DNA of 64,000 bases from Glossina fuscipes (Eukaryota; Arthropoda; Insecta; Diptera; Glossinidae): the NCBI RefSeq assembly GCF_014805625.2, contig NW_023998520.1, positions 462,197-526,196 of the forward strand, given 5' to 3'. Positions 54,879-64,000 of this stretch are shown one piece after another. Numbering within the stretch: position 1 is the first letter of the stretch; the number at the start of each line of letters is the position of its first letter. The notes under the pieces are model-generated. The model did not search any database. It saw only the letters and a program-made list of their open reading frames with translations, and had not been told where the DNA came from. The translations under genes were made by a program, and so were the position numbers.

Positions 54879-55019
54879 GCTGCTCCGAGGAAAATGGCGA
54901 TATAGTCGCCCGTCACTAATGATGAAATCGGGGAAATTCTGGGGTTCTTCCTGGATCTCCTGTAGTTTCTTGGCTATCCACTGAACGGCTTCGAGAGGGT
55001 TGCGAATTCCGGTACGAAT
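54879..55019 (-). other. Junction where RNase H is deleted in element C
   Basis: After the thumb segment ending near DIKRFL the reading passes in about 50 codons to FPDFIISDGRLYRHFPRSSM, the linker that precedes the integrase zinc domain. The 130-150 residues of RNase H expected in between are absent. Confidence 0.65.
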
Positions 55020-56232
55020 CGGCGGTACACCGAAGCCAAGTCAAGGAATCTTTTGATGTCACGGGTGCTCGTGGGTATCGGCGTCTCGCTGATGCCGGCA
55101 GTTTTCTCGGAGTCTGTATAAATACCCTGTTTAGTGATGACGTGTCCCAGGTATTTCAGTGTCCTCTTAATAAACTCATATTTCTAAACGTTGATCCGTA
55201 GATTGGCGGCTTTGAGGCGGCAAAACACTTCTCGGAGATTGGTTAAGTGCTCTTCCAATGTCTTCCCGATGACAGTGATATCGACCAGATTCGCGAATGC
55301 ATGTTGCTCCATATCCGGGCCAATCACGCTGTCTAGGGCTCGTTGGAACGTCGCGGGTGCTGAGTGGAGGCTAAATGGCATGACCTTCCACTGGAAAAGC
55401 CAGCGTCCGGGTGCCGTGAATGCCGTATACGCTCGGCTCGCTGCTTCTAGCGGGATTTTCCAATAGCCGTCTTTAGGATCTAGGCTGCTGATATATAGGG
55501 CCCTTTATAACCGGTCTAGGATAGCTTGAATTTTCAATAATGGGTATGCGTCAGGTACCGACTTGCTGTTGAAATGGCGAAAGTCCATGCATATACGCCA
55601 GGTGCCGTTCTTTTTGCGTGCTAGTGTGGTCGGTGAGTTATACGGGCTCTTGGCGGGTTCGATTCGCCCATTGGAAATCAGTTTGCCAACATCGGCGTTG
55701 GTCACCGCATGCATAGCCGGGTTGCGGGATGCGTATCGGAGTTTGAACGGTCGGTCGTCTTTCATGACGATCTTGTGCTCCGCGATGGTGGTAACCCCAT
55801 ATAAATTCCGCAGCTCTTGCTGCAGGAAGCGCTCGATGCGTCGCTGCTCTTCTTCGGTGCTTAATCGCGGCCTCCCAGTTGTGTGGTGGTCGTCTATTAC
55901 GGTCTGCAGGCTTCCGGAGGGCGCATTTGCCCTGTAGCGTGTCCCGTTTGGATAGCATATGCCCGTTTTGTTCGCGCACTGCGGCTTAGTCCCAAACGCA
56001 CTGAGGAAATTGTATCCTAGCAGTAGTGGTTCTGCTGCCCCGCGCATGAAGACAAGTTGGAGGTAGGTGGTACGGCCTCCGAAATTGACCGGACACGTGA
56101 AAGCACTGCTGGTTTCCACTACGGTCCCGTCGGCAGACCTTCCTTCGGTGCGCACCTGTCCTTCAGCTTTTCTCGATCTCGCGCGCCAGGGTTTCTGCGA
56201 TGAAGATAGTTGTCGCGCTGATACCCACCGAA
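55020..56232 (-). pseudogene. Protease and reverse transcriptase of gypsy element C
   Basis: The protease active site region reads VGISATTIFIAETLA, so the DTG triad has become GIS and the enzyme would be dead. The protease ends with LLLGYNFLSAFGT. The polymerase follows: DDRPFKLRYASRNPAMHAV, RIEPAKSPYNSPTTLARKKN, GTWRICMDFRHFNSKSVPDA (finger motif), then after a TAA near 55508 YISSLDPKDGYWKIPLEAAS (first catalytic Asp region, with Asp kept), VMPFSLHSAPATFQRALD, and ANLVDITVIGK where YxDD should stand, with only one Asp left. The thumb (FIKRTLKYLGHVITKQGI) is followed by a jump to integrase, so RNase H is missing. Confidence 0.85.
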
Positions 56233-57507
56233 CAGCGGAGCTTTTAGAAGATGTCTACAGATTTTCGGAGGTGGTCGAGATCTATTTTAAGGGGAGTAAG
56301 TTCAGGGTTACGTGAAACTTTTGGTCTATACGAAACCTTCTAATATAGAAATGCAGGCCGTTCGCCCATTACATTTCCTAGGATTTGTAACCGAAGATTC
56401 TTTCACAAGAAAATTATGCGATGTTATTTTCTAAGTTTATATTGTTGGGTTGGTATGATTTAGTTTTTATTGAAAGGGAAAAGTGCTTCGCTATCGATCG
56501 TTAATTTTTAGTTTTCCTCTTCCTAAATGCTATGACAAGCTTACTCTGATAATCGGGGGATATTACAAAAATATGGATAGGCGTGATAACAAACTGAAGA
56601 GGGTGTAGCAAAGTCTTGTATAATGCAATTGTGTGATTTTCAAAATCGTTAATTTTGCTTATATTTGATTTCGATCTCCTGTTTTCTCGTTTATTTTACA
56701 CATGCATTTTACACGACCTTCCCTTGTTTTTTTTTTTTGTTTTTCGTTTACTTGTCTTTTCTTATTATTTTTTGGCCCGTACAATTTCTAGAGGTTAGTA
56801 GCTTAACCTCCATATATAATGCTTTGAATTTAAGTTATATTTGCTTTACTTAATTATTATGGCGAAGTTGATCTGATTATCAAGAGAGAGATTATAAAAG
56901 ATCGATAAGTGTTATGGAAGAATGTCGGGGATGTGTTGAGGTCTTGCGCAAAGCAATTTTGTGTTTTCACATTCGTTAACTTGGGGTTTTCTTTTATATC
57001 TGCCTTTTCAATTAGTTTGATTTGTAGCCTTATTCAATCGGTACCATAAATCTCTGACTTCCTTTCCCAGCGTTATGAAACGTTCCGAGTACGGAATTGC
57101 TTTACTTCTCTATTTCTCGATTATGTTTGCTTCTAATTAGAGCGGGGAAAGCCTAAGTTTTATATCACTAGGTCGAATCAATGGGGAAAATACGAAGCTA
57201 TCTATAAAATAGATTTATTTATCTTTCGATCTTCATCTGAGTTATTGCTTTTGTCGACGATAGTTTACTTTCGTGACGAATTACCCCGCTATCATAAATG
57301 TGGTCAATTTGTATTTTTTTCTTCACTTTTCACTTTGTAATTTCGACCTTCGCGATAGCTTGGAATTATGTTGTTCAATCAATATTCGGTTGTTTTTTTT
57401 TTCAATTGAGTCGCCTGTTTAGGGGTTTGGTGGCCGTGGTGAAACCTACATTCTGTGCTCAAGTGCACTGATTTATATTCCGTTCGAACTAGTAATATAT
57501 AAACTGC
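56233..57507. other. Non-coding internal part of element C
   Basis: Where Gag would be expected there is AT-rich sequence without an open frame longer than 82 codons. The Gag region is deleted or replaced. Confidence 0.5.
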
Positions 57508-57871
57508 TTACTGACATGGACTCCTACCCTGTTGTAACTGTGGGGGTACCTGTTGCTGGGGTTTTGTCCTTGATGTTGGAGAAATTGTCGTTGCTTTTGC
57601 TGCTGTTATTGCGATTGTTGTTGTAGTTGCGCTGATTGTTACCCTGGTGTGTGGTGAGGTCATTAGTTTTGTTGTCCTGCTGCTTGAGAAGGTTCTTGAG
57701 GTTGTTGTTGTGAGTGAAGACACGCTGAAGGTTGGTTGGCAGTTGTCGGATGAGTACAACGGACTTGCCTGCTATTGTACTTTCCCTTGCTATTGCGGCC
57801 GTTGTTGGTGAACAGAATGATAATGGAGCTGATGAGGGTGTTGCTGCTGTTGGCTTAGGCACCTGAAACAA
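57508..57871 (-). other. Gag-position low-complexity open frames in element C
   Basis: Two overlapping minus-strand frames of 83 and 115 codons, rich in Asn, Thr and Ser (for example NNNLKNLLKQQDNKTNDLTT). A GTT/GTC-rich simple sequence explains them. No capsid or knuckle motif is visible. They may be a vestige of Gag. Confidence 0.3.
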
Positions 57872-59730
57872 ATGAAATGCTTCTACGAGTTCTTGTTTTT
57901 GTTATTGATTAAAGTTTGTGTTGTGTTTTTGTTCCCGATAACTTCTCCTTTGTTTTATTCTGTTCTCTTTTGGTGGATGTATTTAACCTTGGCTTGTCCT
58001 TCGTTTTATTTGCTTTGGTAGAAATGTGCTAATGACGTCGTTAGCAAACAGGGCACATTATTACTTACATATGATACATAACGAACTGCACTCATATTTT
58101 GTTTTTTCTCTCCCTTTTTTTTCTGGTTATTATTATATTTTTTTTTTAGCAAAGCATTTCAACTTTCATAGCGTTCCGAGAACATAGGAGGCTAAAAAAG
58201 ATATTTTCCACTTGGCACTTTGTGTTGCAACCCTCGATGTCTTGTTGGATTTCTCGATTTTCTCTTCTCAATCTTAACTACCAGTATACGTTACCCATGC
58301 TCTCATATATCCCTTTATTAATGCTTCCTCTTCGATCAGTAATTATGTTAGGGAAGAACAAGAATTGTTGTCGTTTTGTGGTCTGGCTTGACCTTCATTT
58401 GCCCCTGGTTTTACGTGATTATTTTCTTTTTTTTCAATTGTTTAATTATAGGTTTAATTTCGGTAAGTTTGTTTTCATTAATTTTTACAATTTTGTGTTA
58501 ACCTTTATGCGCAACATGTTGTGCGTTTTGAGTAAATTCTCTATTTTTGTTTATGTAAAAGTGCTTCTTTTGTATGTGCAAACTCGCAACTTTGTTTGCA
58601 CGCACTCACAAACACACGCAATTGCTAATGACCCTTTGCTTCTCACGTCACACTTTCGTCTGTACTTCTCATTACCTACGTTTTACAAACACATCAAGTT
58701 TTCTTCTTCACTCAGTTTCAGTTCTTTCAATTTTATATAGACATTATTTGCCAAGTATTATGGCTGTTTACGTTTATATTCTTTTCCACGGGCTTTGCAA
58801 TATTATGTGAAATTTATTTAAGATATTCTTTGGTATTTTAATTTTTCCTTTTTTTTTGACTTTCACTTGACCTTAACGCTGTGGTAGTTTATCTCCGTTT
58901 TCTTTTGTATTCTTTTATTCTGAATATAATTTTGCTAACACTTTACCTTTGTACTGTATCTTTTGATAGTTTTATTGGATTTTTCTTTTCTTTTTTGTAA
59001 GTTAAAATCGTTTGTAATTTATTTTCACTTTTGTAGATGTTTTCTGTTTTCTTGTTTATCAAGTTCAAATTGTTTGTAATTGGTTTTCACTTTTGATGTT
59101 TTTTTTTTGTTCTCCCACTCATTTGTACTTTGTATACTTTTATTTTTTCCGGCCCGCAGGCGACACGCGTAGTTTATCCACTTGTTCTCGACTACCTACT
59201 TTTCTGCAACAACGCTATTCTGGCGATCGCCCAATTCGCCGCGGATTTCTCTGTTTTTTTCTTCTCTTTTCGCCGGGTGACGGTTTCGCGGGGATGACAT
59301 CGCGGTAGTTGGTTTTATGTGAATTGTTATGGGCTTCTAAATGCCCGGCGTTGTTGTTGTGTGTTCGTTTTTAGGTGTTTTTGCATGCACTTTATTTAAA
59401 GTGCATTTCATGCCTTATTCAGTACGATAATCGGAGAGTTTATTGTTTGTGTTTTCTTTGCTTTGACCATATAGTCTTCATATCTAAGGTTTTTCCGTTT
59501 TTTTTTTTCACTTAATTTTTGGAGTTGTGCGCGATTATGCTAGAATTTATTTAAGACATTGTTCCCCTTTTTTTTGTATGAATTTTCTTGTCTTTTTTTT
59601 TTGTTCCATTGTTTGTGGTTTGTTTGTTGTGTGTTTTGCACATAAAACTTTTGTCTCTGTTGAATTGCTGTTTTTTTCTCTTTTTTTTCCACTAATTTTC
59701 ACTCGCGTTCTTTTTTGAAAATAATAAAGA
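57872..59730 (-). other. Long A-rich leader of element C
   Basis: About 1.9 kb, T-rich on the plus strand, between the primer site and the first open frame. No coding evidence. Long untranslated leaders of this kind often hold packaging and translation signals, but none can be pointed to here. Confidence 0.5.
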
Positions 59731-59748
59731 GTCCCTGCTCGGGCGCCA
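59731..59748 (-). promoter_or_regulatory. Primer-binding site of element C (tRNA-Lys type)
   Basis: Minus strand TGGCGCCCGAGCAGGGAC, two bases inside the 5' LTR. It is complementary to the 3' end of a lysine tRNA of the kind used by several gypsy elements and by lentiviruses (one mismatch to the lentiviral Lys3 site, from memory of that 18-mer). This fixes the element's orientation. Confidence 0.85.
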
Positions 59749-59750
59749 CT

Positions 59751-60174
59751 TGCGAGGACGGTTCCGTCCCTTTCCTCAAAGGCTGGGGCAGCTCAGGGGC
59801 CCAGGGAATTCGGGGAAAATAACGCAAGAATATTTTAATTTTGCAGAGACTCTTTATTTCAATAAATTCTTTGTTTCGGTTACACTTGACTTTACTAGAG
59901 AAAACGAAACACTCTCATCGAGTATCTAGCGTCGACACTCTCAGTCGGAGCCCAAAGCTCGACTGTCTAACTAACTAACATTAGCCTATTCTATTCTTAA
60001 TCTATTCCTAATCTATTACTATCCTATCTTAATCTATTATTATCCTATACCTATCCTATTCTTACGCTATGCCTAACCTATCTTATGCTACCTTACTCCC
60101 TAGCACTCCTCTCTCCCCCACCAGAGACGGAGAACCCGTGAGGCCAAAACGAGGAACGACTTTGTGTCCTCAAA
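59751..60174 (-). repeat. 5' LTR of gypsy element C
   Basis: 424 bp. Plus strand starts TGCGAGGACG and ends TCCTCAAA, so both the terminal TG (kept) and CA (now AA) can be compared with the intact 3' LTR. It has the same polyadenylation area and CTATCCTAT repeats. Confidence 0.9.
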
Positions 60175-61214
60175 ATATTTTACTTTTTTAACAAAACTAG
60201 AACTTTCCTTCAGGACGTCGATCGTCGCTGTTTGACATCTTTTAATCGAATGTTCATATATTTTTCTTGTTATTCCATCAACAATCTTCTACGGTTTTGC
60301 ATATGAGTTTCATTAGCGCATTTATGTGCACATCTTGCGGTATTTTGTTTACAACGCTTTCTTATGGCAAAAGTTTAAACTAGCTTGGTTTTTCTTTACA
60401 ATTTTTAAGCACTCCATGCGTAAATATCAACGTAAAATGTTTTTCTTGGGCGGTTATTTTTACACGTTTTACGTTACGCTATTGAAACACATAAAAAAAG
60501 ATTTCCTTCGCTGTCTCCTTTTCGTATATCCATCCGGATAATTTTTCCATAGGCGAGTTATCATTTCCTTTTTTTCTCACTTTCAAGAAATTATTCTTTT
60601 TTTTTAATACAATTTCCCTTATCGGGACTTTGTTTGTGCCTTTTTGTAACATCTTTTCTTATTTTAATATTCCCGAATTTTCTTTTTGTTATTTCACATT
60701 TTTGTTCTTGTCGAAAATTTAAAACTCTATTTCGTGTACATTGCGTTCACAGTCATTGAAACTGTTCTATAATTTACGAATTAACAGAGTATATAATCAT
60801 TACTCTTACTATCGTTATTATCGCGATATATATATATTTTTTCTTTTGGACAATCTTTTACTTTTGTTAGGTGGCTTCTCCTCTGCTTCCTGAACCGCCG
60901 GACTTATTCTTCGTTATGTTTGGTCAGTCTGTAAATTTTTTTTTTCTAATTTATCTCTCGAAAAACAATAAATCCCTGCGCAGGCCCTATGTGAAGATTG
61001 ATATATTGATGATTGTTCTTTAACAAACAAACTTTTTCTTAGCATTTGAATTGATATTCGAAACATATTTCTTGAATTTTACATACATATAAACATAGGT
61101 ATAGATCGGGTTATACATTTTAATAGTAACCTTTGTTTTATTGACTATTATAAGTAAAAAGTTCTACATATTGTAAGCATCTATGTGTATATATCAACTT
61201 CTGTAATATTGAAT
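60175..61214. other. AT-rich DNA right of element C
   Basis: T-rich. A frame at 60326-60541 has no known domain. ATATATATA near 60829. Nothing else seen. Confidence 0.45.
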
Positions 61215-61500
61215 TATTTTCCTTTATTTTTTACAACTTTTTACCATCTTTCCGACAATGTGGCGATACCGTGGAAAAAGAAAAATATTGCTTTGGCAGC
61301 GGTCCAATCGTCGACCCATTTTCGTACTTGTTCAGCATTTCGAAACCGCGTGTCAGCCACGCAATGCTGCATCGATCGGAACAAATGGCGATCAGAAACC
61401 GCGTGGTCTGGTCAGTACGTTGGGTGTGGCAGAACTTTGCATTTGGGCTGTAACAGTGTGTCTTGTAACGTCTGACCAAGCCTTGCCATACACTCCCCAT
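61215..61500 (-). pseudogene. mariner transposase C-terminal remnant
   Basis: Mariner transposases are DD34D cut-and-paste enzymes. On the minus strand one frame reads ARLGQTLQDTLLQPKCKVLP, then HPTY, a TGA where Ser stands in the family, PDHAVSDRHLFRSMQH (the PDLAPSDYHLF box with the third catalytic Asp still encoded), and TRFRNAEQVRKWVDDWTAAK. After a frameshift in AIFFFHGIATLSERW the reading ends at a stop where the family continues EKVV. The N-terminal HTH domains and the first two Asp are missing. Terminal inverted repeats were not found. Subfamily is uncertain. Confidence 0.78.
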
Positions 61501-62404
61501 TTTTGATGATTTGGGAACGCTTTCTGTACAAAGAATTTCTTTTTTTTATTTTAGCAATGGTTTCTTCGGAAATGTATGATTGATGCAAAGCTCTTTTCAT
61601 CATTATCATACTTATCATACATATTATGTTCTCACTCTATTATTCTGTCTGCTACATGTTTAATGCGTTCCAACTCTCGCGAGTGCTTGGCATAAAATAT
61701 TCAAAGCGATGCCTTGAATGGACTAAGTAATTGAATATGGAGGATAGTCATTATGGGAGAATGGTTTCGGCAATCGAAAACCTGTAAGCAGTGAGAGCTT
61801 GAAGGTACGTAAGTGTAAAAGCCTTAAAATATTGAAAGCATTTATAATTTAAGGAAAAAAATAAATGCATAAACAAATAAGAAAATTAATTTGGGTCGGG
61901 ACCGGGAATCTTTTATCACCATCACCGTTATTCTGAAAAAGACAAAAGAAGTAAAAGAACAAAATTTACACGCTCTATAAGGTGGAGTGATGATGCGCTG
62001 ATTTTTTCTATTTTCAAAATAAAAGTTTTTTTCGTATGTGGGCAGTGTGGGCGTGTCCTTTGAAACGTTTAGATCAATTTCGAATTGCTTTGCAAATTTG
62101 TAGGCGATATCTTAATTTCCACTAACGGGAGTATGTCTACCACACAATACTACAAAGTTGCGAAAACAGCCAAATGGGCAGACGAATAGGCGCACATGTT
62201 TAGGTGTGCTCCAAGTTTAAAATTGGCCAAGAATTTATAAGGTTTATAGAATTTTTTAAGCTTGTTTCTGCGCGTTATAAAGTTATTGAAAAAGCAATTA
62301 AATTTTGTTACACTAAAATATTGCGTAGACGTGGTCAAATTTCTAATTTTTTTTGCTACGTTATCGCCCATAGAATATGCGTTCAATTTTTTGCACATTT
62401 ATTT
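61501..62404. other. No recognised gene
   Basis: May hold the decayed N-terminal half of the mariner copy just right of 61500. The rest is AT-rich. 62030-62130 has words of the repeat E/F type (GGGCAGTGTGGGCGTG). Confidence 0.4.
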
Positions 62405-62643
62405 TCTATAGTTTATGAGTGAGTAATGAGCAAAAAACCAATTCTTCATTCCCTCTGAAAAACAGAGGTATTCTCAGTTTACGTGTGGGCGTGCCCTTCG
62501 ACAGATTTGGCCCATTTTCAATGCCAACCTGTGCGCAAGAACATTCAAAGTTTCTGGCAAATTTGAAGTCGATAGCTTCATTTTTGCGGCCAGGAGAATG
62601 TTTACAACAGACATTACACACAAAAATGGACGGACATCTTTAA
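62405..62643 (+). repeat. Dispersed repeat E, copy 2
   Basis: Inverted relative to 8226-8470. AGCAAAAAACCAATTCTTCA, GTTTACGTGTGGGCGTGCCC, TTTGGCCCATTTTCAATGCC and TTTTTGCGGCCAGGAGAATG appear in the same relative order as in the reverse of that copy. Confidence 0.65.
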
Positions 62644-62819
62644 ATCCATTTAGAATTTGATGCTGATCGCGAATATATATATATATACTTTGAGGGGTCT
62701 CTGATGCTTCCTTCGTTGCAATTGTTTTGAACCACTCTCTTCCTTCGGTGACGGGTATAAAAAGAAATATTGCAATTATTCAACTGCGCATCAAATTGAG
62801 CACTAAAATAATGTAAAAG
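62644..62819. other. Spacer
   Basis: ATATATATATATA at 62674-62686. No gene recognised. Confidence 0.4.
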
Positions 62820-63100
62820 TATAAAAAAACAAGAAAGAACATTATAGTCGGGCAAAGCCGACTATTAATTACTCGCAATTTTTGAGATATTTTGATGAAA
62901 TTTGGTATAGTGGCGTGTTTTGGCCCAAGGACTAATGCTATGGAAAATGGTTCGGATCAGTCCGCTTTTTCAACCACTCCACATATAACGCCCAGTTCTA
63001 AAATGTCGCTATATAGAAAAAAATTGTACTTTCCAAAATTTCTCGGCAAAAGTGGCTATGCAGTAGTATACCGCCATTCTATATTGGTATAAAAATTTAA
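62820..63100 (+). repeat. Dispersed repeat F with hairpin start
   Basis: Starts with a small hairpin TAGTCGGGCAAAGCCGACTA (62847-62866), then TTTTTGAGATATTTTGATGA followed by AATTTGGTATAGTGGC and GGTTCGGATCAGTCCGCTTT. Related blocks are at 2290-2520 and 3950-4050. Confidence 0.55.
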
Positions 63101-63329
63101 GATCACATACAGTTAGTTATTTTATGTTAAAATAAGGATTTTCGCGAGAATTAATCACTCATCTTCACTCATTTGACTGCGTTAAAAGAAATTAAAACAA
63201 ATTTTTATATATTCAAAATTATGACTCGATTTTATAAATTATTTCTTTAAATTATGACGCGAGTTTACATTCTTTAACTTTTCATTTTACATATACAAGG
63301 TAGTTACTTTGTTGTCTGCATTTATTGGC
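63101..63329. other. No recognised gene
   Basis: AT-rich. If the exon next door is real this is its 3' flank on the minus strand. Confidence 0.4.
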
Positions 63330-63525
63330 TCATAACCCGTAGACAATTGTTTCAACCTTTTTTTTGTACTTTTTCTTGCGGAATGCGTAATATATCAGTT
63401 GGGGCGAATAGAGTGGATTTACGTTAGGCACATATTTAAAGCTCTTCTGTGTAATTGATTTGGCCTTATCATTACGTGCACCAGGAAAGATTGAGAGGTT
63501 TATCGTTTTTTTTTCAAACCTGTTC
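63330..63525 (-). CDS. Putative terminal coding exon, product unknown
   Basis: On the minus strand a good acceptor (AATAATTTTTGCAG, ending at 63526) opens a frame that runs 65 codons without a break to a TGA at 63332-63330. It reads NRFEKKTINLSIFPGARNDK, then SITQKSFKYVPNVNPLYSPQ and a basic end KKKYKKKVETIVYGL. Composition and the acceptor make it look like the last exon of a real protein, basic and without transmembrane segments. I do not recognise it, and no earlier exon is visible up to 64000. Like the exon at 10528-10788, it may be a stranded copy or the end of a gene that begins outside the window. Confidence 0.42.
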
Positions 63526-64000
63526 CTGCAAAAATTATTTGTTAAATTGAAACAGAAAACCACTTTTAGGCTCGATACATTTTGAGAGCTGCCAAGTAAA
63601 GCGAGTTTTGACAAATACTTTAGCTAAAATCTGCGGATCGAAAAATTTAAACATCATAACATTTTATCTCTTGCCAAAAGCTAATGAACTAGTCCGGTTT
63701 TTACAGAATCTAAATAAACTTTTCATTCAGATTATAGAAATGATATCAATCCATCCATAGGGAACTTAATCATATATAGGGATTTTCTTTACAAATAACC
63801 ACGTGTTATCCGCAAAATGTGCCCCTTCGTGAAATTTTTGATTACGGAACTACGTTCTTAATAATGGTCTTATAAATTCTTTGGCTTGTCAAAGAACGGA
63901 CAAACGGGTGGCTTTTATATTATTTGTATTGTAACGAGTTTTCTTGGGCGAGGTATAACTCAGTCTCTCCAAGGTTCGTTGCAAGAAATTTTGAATAAAA
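63526..64000. other. Intron or intergenic DNA to the window end
   Basis: Would be intronic if the exon at 63330-63525 is real. No other feature seen. Confidence 0.35.

Larger units (their letters stand above)
52388..60174 (-). mobile_element. Gypsy-type LTR retrotransposon C with both LTRs
   Basis: 7.8 kb on the minus strand: 5' LTR (60174-59751), primer-binding site (59748-59731), A-rich leader, small gag-like frames, protease/reverse transcriptase (about 56232-55020), integrase (54878-53456), 3' region and 3' LTR (52806-52388). Flanking ATAT at 52384-52387 and 60175-60178 may be a 4-bp target duplication. RNase H is deleted, Gag is largely missing, and pol carries stops and shifts, so it is not autonomous. 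The two LTRs are similar but differ at a few percent of sites by eye, so the insertion is not recent. Confidence 0.88.

Noticed and set aside
54400..54984. 194-codon plus-strand frame inside element C
   Set aside because: It is antisense to the integrase, where motif-by-motif agreement supports the minus strand.
58222..58740. 172-codon Phe/Leu-rich plus-strand frame as a membrane protein
   Set aside because: Same reason: a T-rich leader of element C read in the antisense direction.
52384..60178. ATAT as firm proof of target duplication for element C
   Set aside because: Kept only as possible: four AT bases in AT-rich DNA can agree by chance.

Overview
The window is eukaryotic repeat-rich DNA from an insect, most likely a cyclorrhaphan fly (a tephritid-like genome is my best guess, not proven). 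Support: a nuclear copy of mitochondrial cob plus trnS(UCN) that only reads through with TGA as Trp; host gene fragments that read like fly orthologues (ariadne-2, slu7, an SLC22 carrier, an AFG2/SPATA5 ATPase) with short GT-AG introns; and insect-type elements (I-like LINEs, gypsy, copia, mariner, Harbinger). I see no intact protein-coding gene. Almost everything with coding character is a broken transposon or a decayed host gene copy.

Layout. 0-12.5 kb: AFG2-like pseudogene (60-358), tail of an RNase H-bearing LINE (686-1517, minus), SLC22 carrier pseudogene with an intact-looking intron (5418-6447, minus), one solo-type LTR (7329-7809), slu7 pseudogene with an intact-looking intron (8887-9434), a 169-bp satellite interrupted by a 400-base assembly gap (9595-9994), an unassigned terminal exon (10528-10788) and diverged satellite copies (11381-11645). 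12.5-20.6 kb: LINE tail, LTR fragment, long A-rich leader, a gypsy element lacking reverse transcriptase (16261-18385) joined to a displaced primer-binding site, and an ariadne-2 pseudogene whose intron holds a SINE. 20.6-31 kb: copia fragment, a nearly complete but broken I-like LINE (23790-28345), a SINE, a 20-bp minisatellite and a PIF/Harbinger remnant. 31-46 kb: 41-bp tandem repeat, an errantivirus-like gypsy remnant, zinc-finger and MADF-like scraps, NUMT, a transposase-like gene with one intron (37615-38775, minus), unassigned coding remnants, and several LINE tails and LTR-like repeats. 46-60 kb: two gypsy elements of the same lineage on the minus strand, one partial (46.7-48.8 kb) and one with both LTRs, a tRNA-Lys-type primer site and a possible ATAT target duplication (52388-60174), separated by two tail-to-tail LTRs. 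60-64 kb: mariner transposase remnant, dispersed repeats and one further unassigned terminal exon (63330-63525).

How it fits together. Several unrelated host gene copies have kept introns, so they arrived by DNA-level duplication rather than retroposition, and then collected stops, frameshifts and in one case a dead splice acceptor. Together with dense nested transposons and satellite DNA this suggests heterochromatin, for example pericentromeric or Y-linked sequence. That is inference. The most biologically suggestive patterns are a tRNA-derived SINE whose tail resembles the tail of the I-like LINE in the same window, and the two-copy 3' region of the transposase-like gene.
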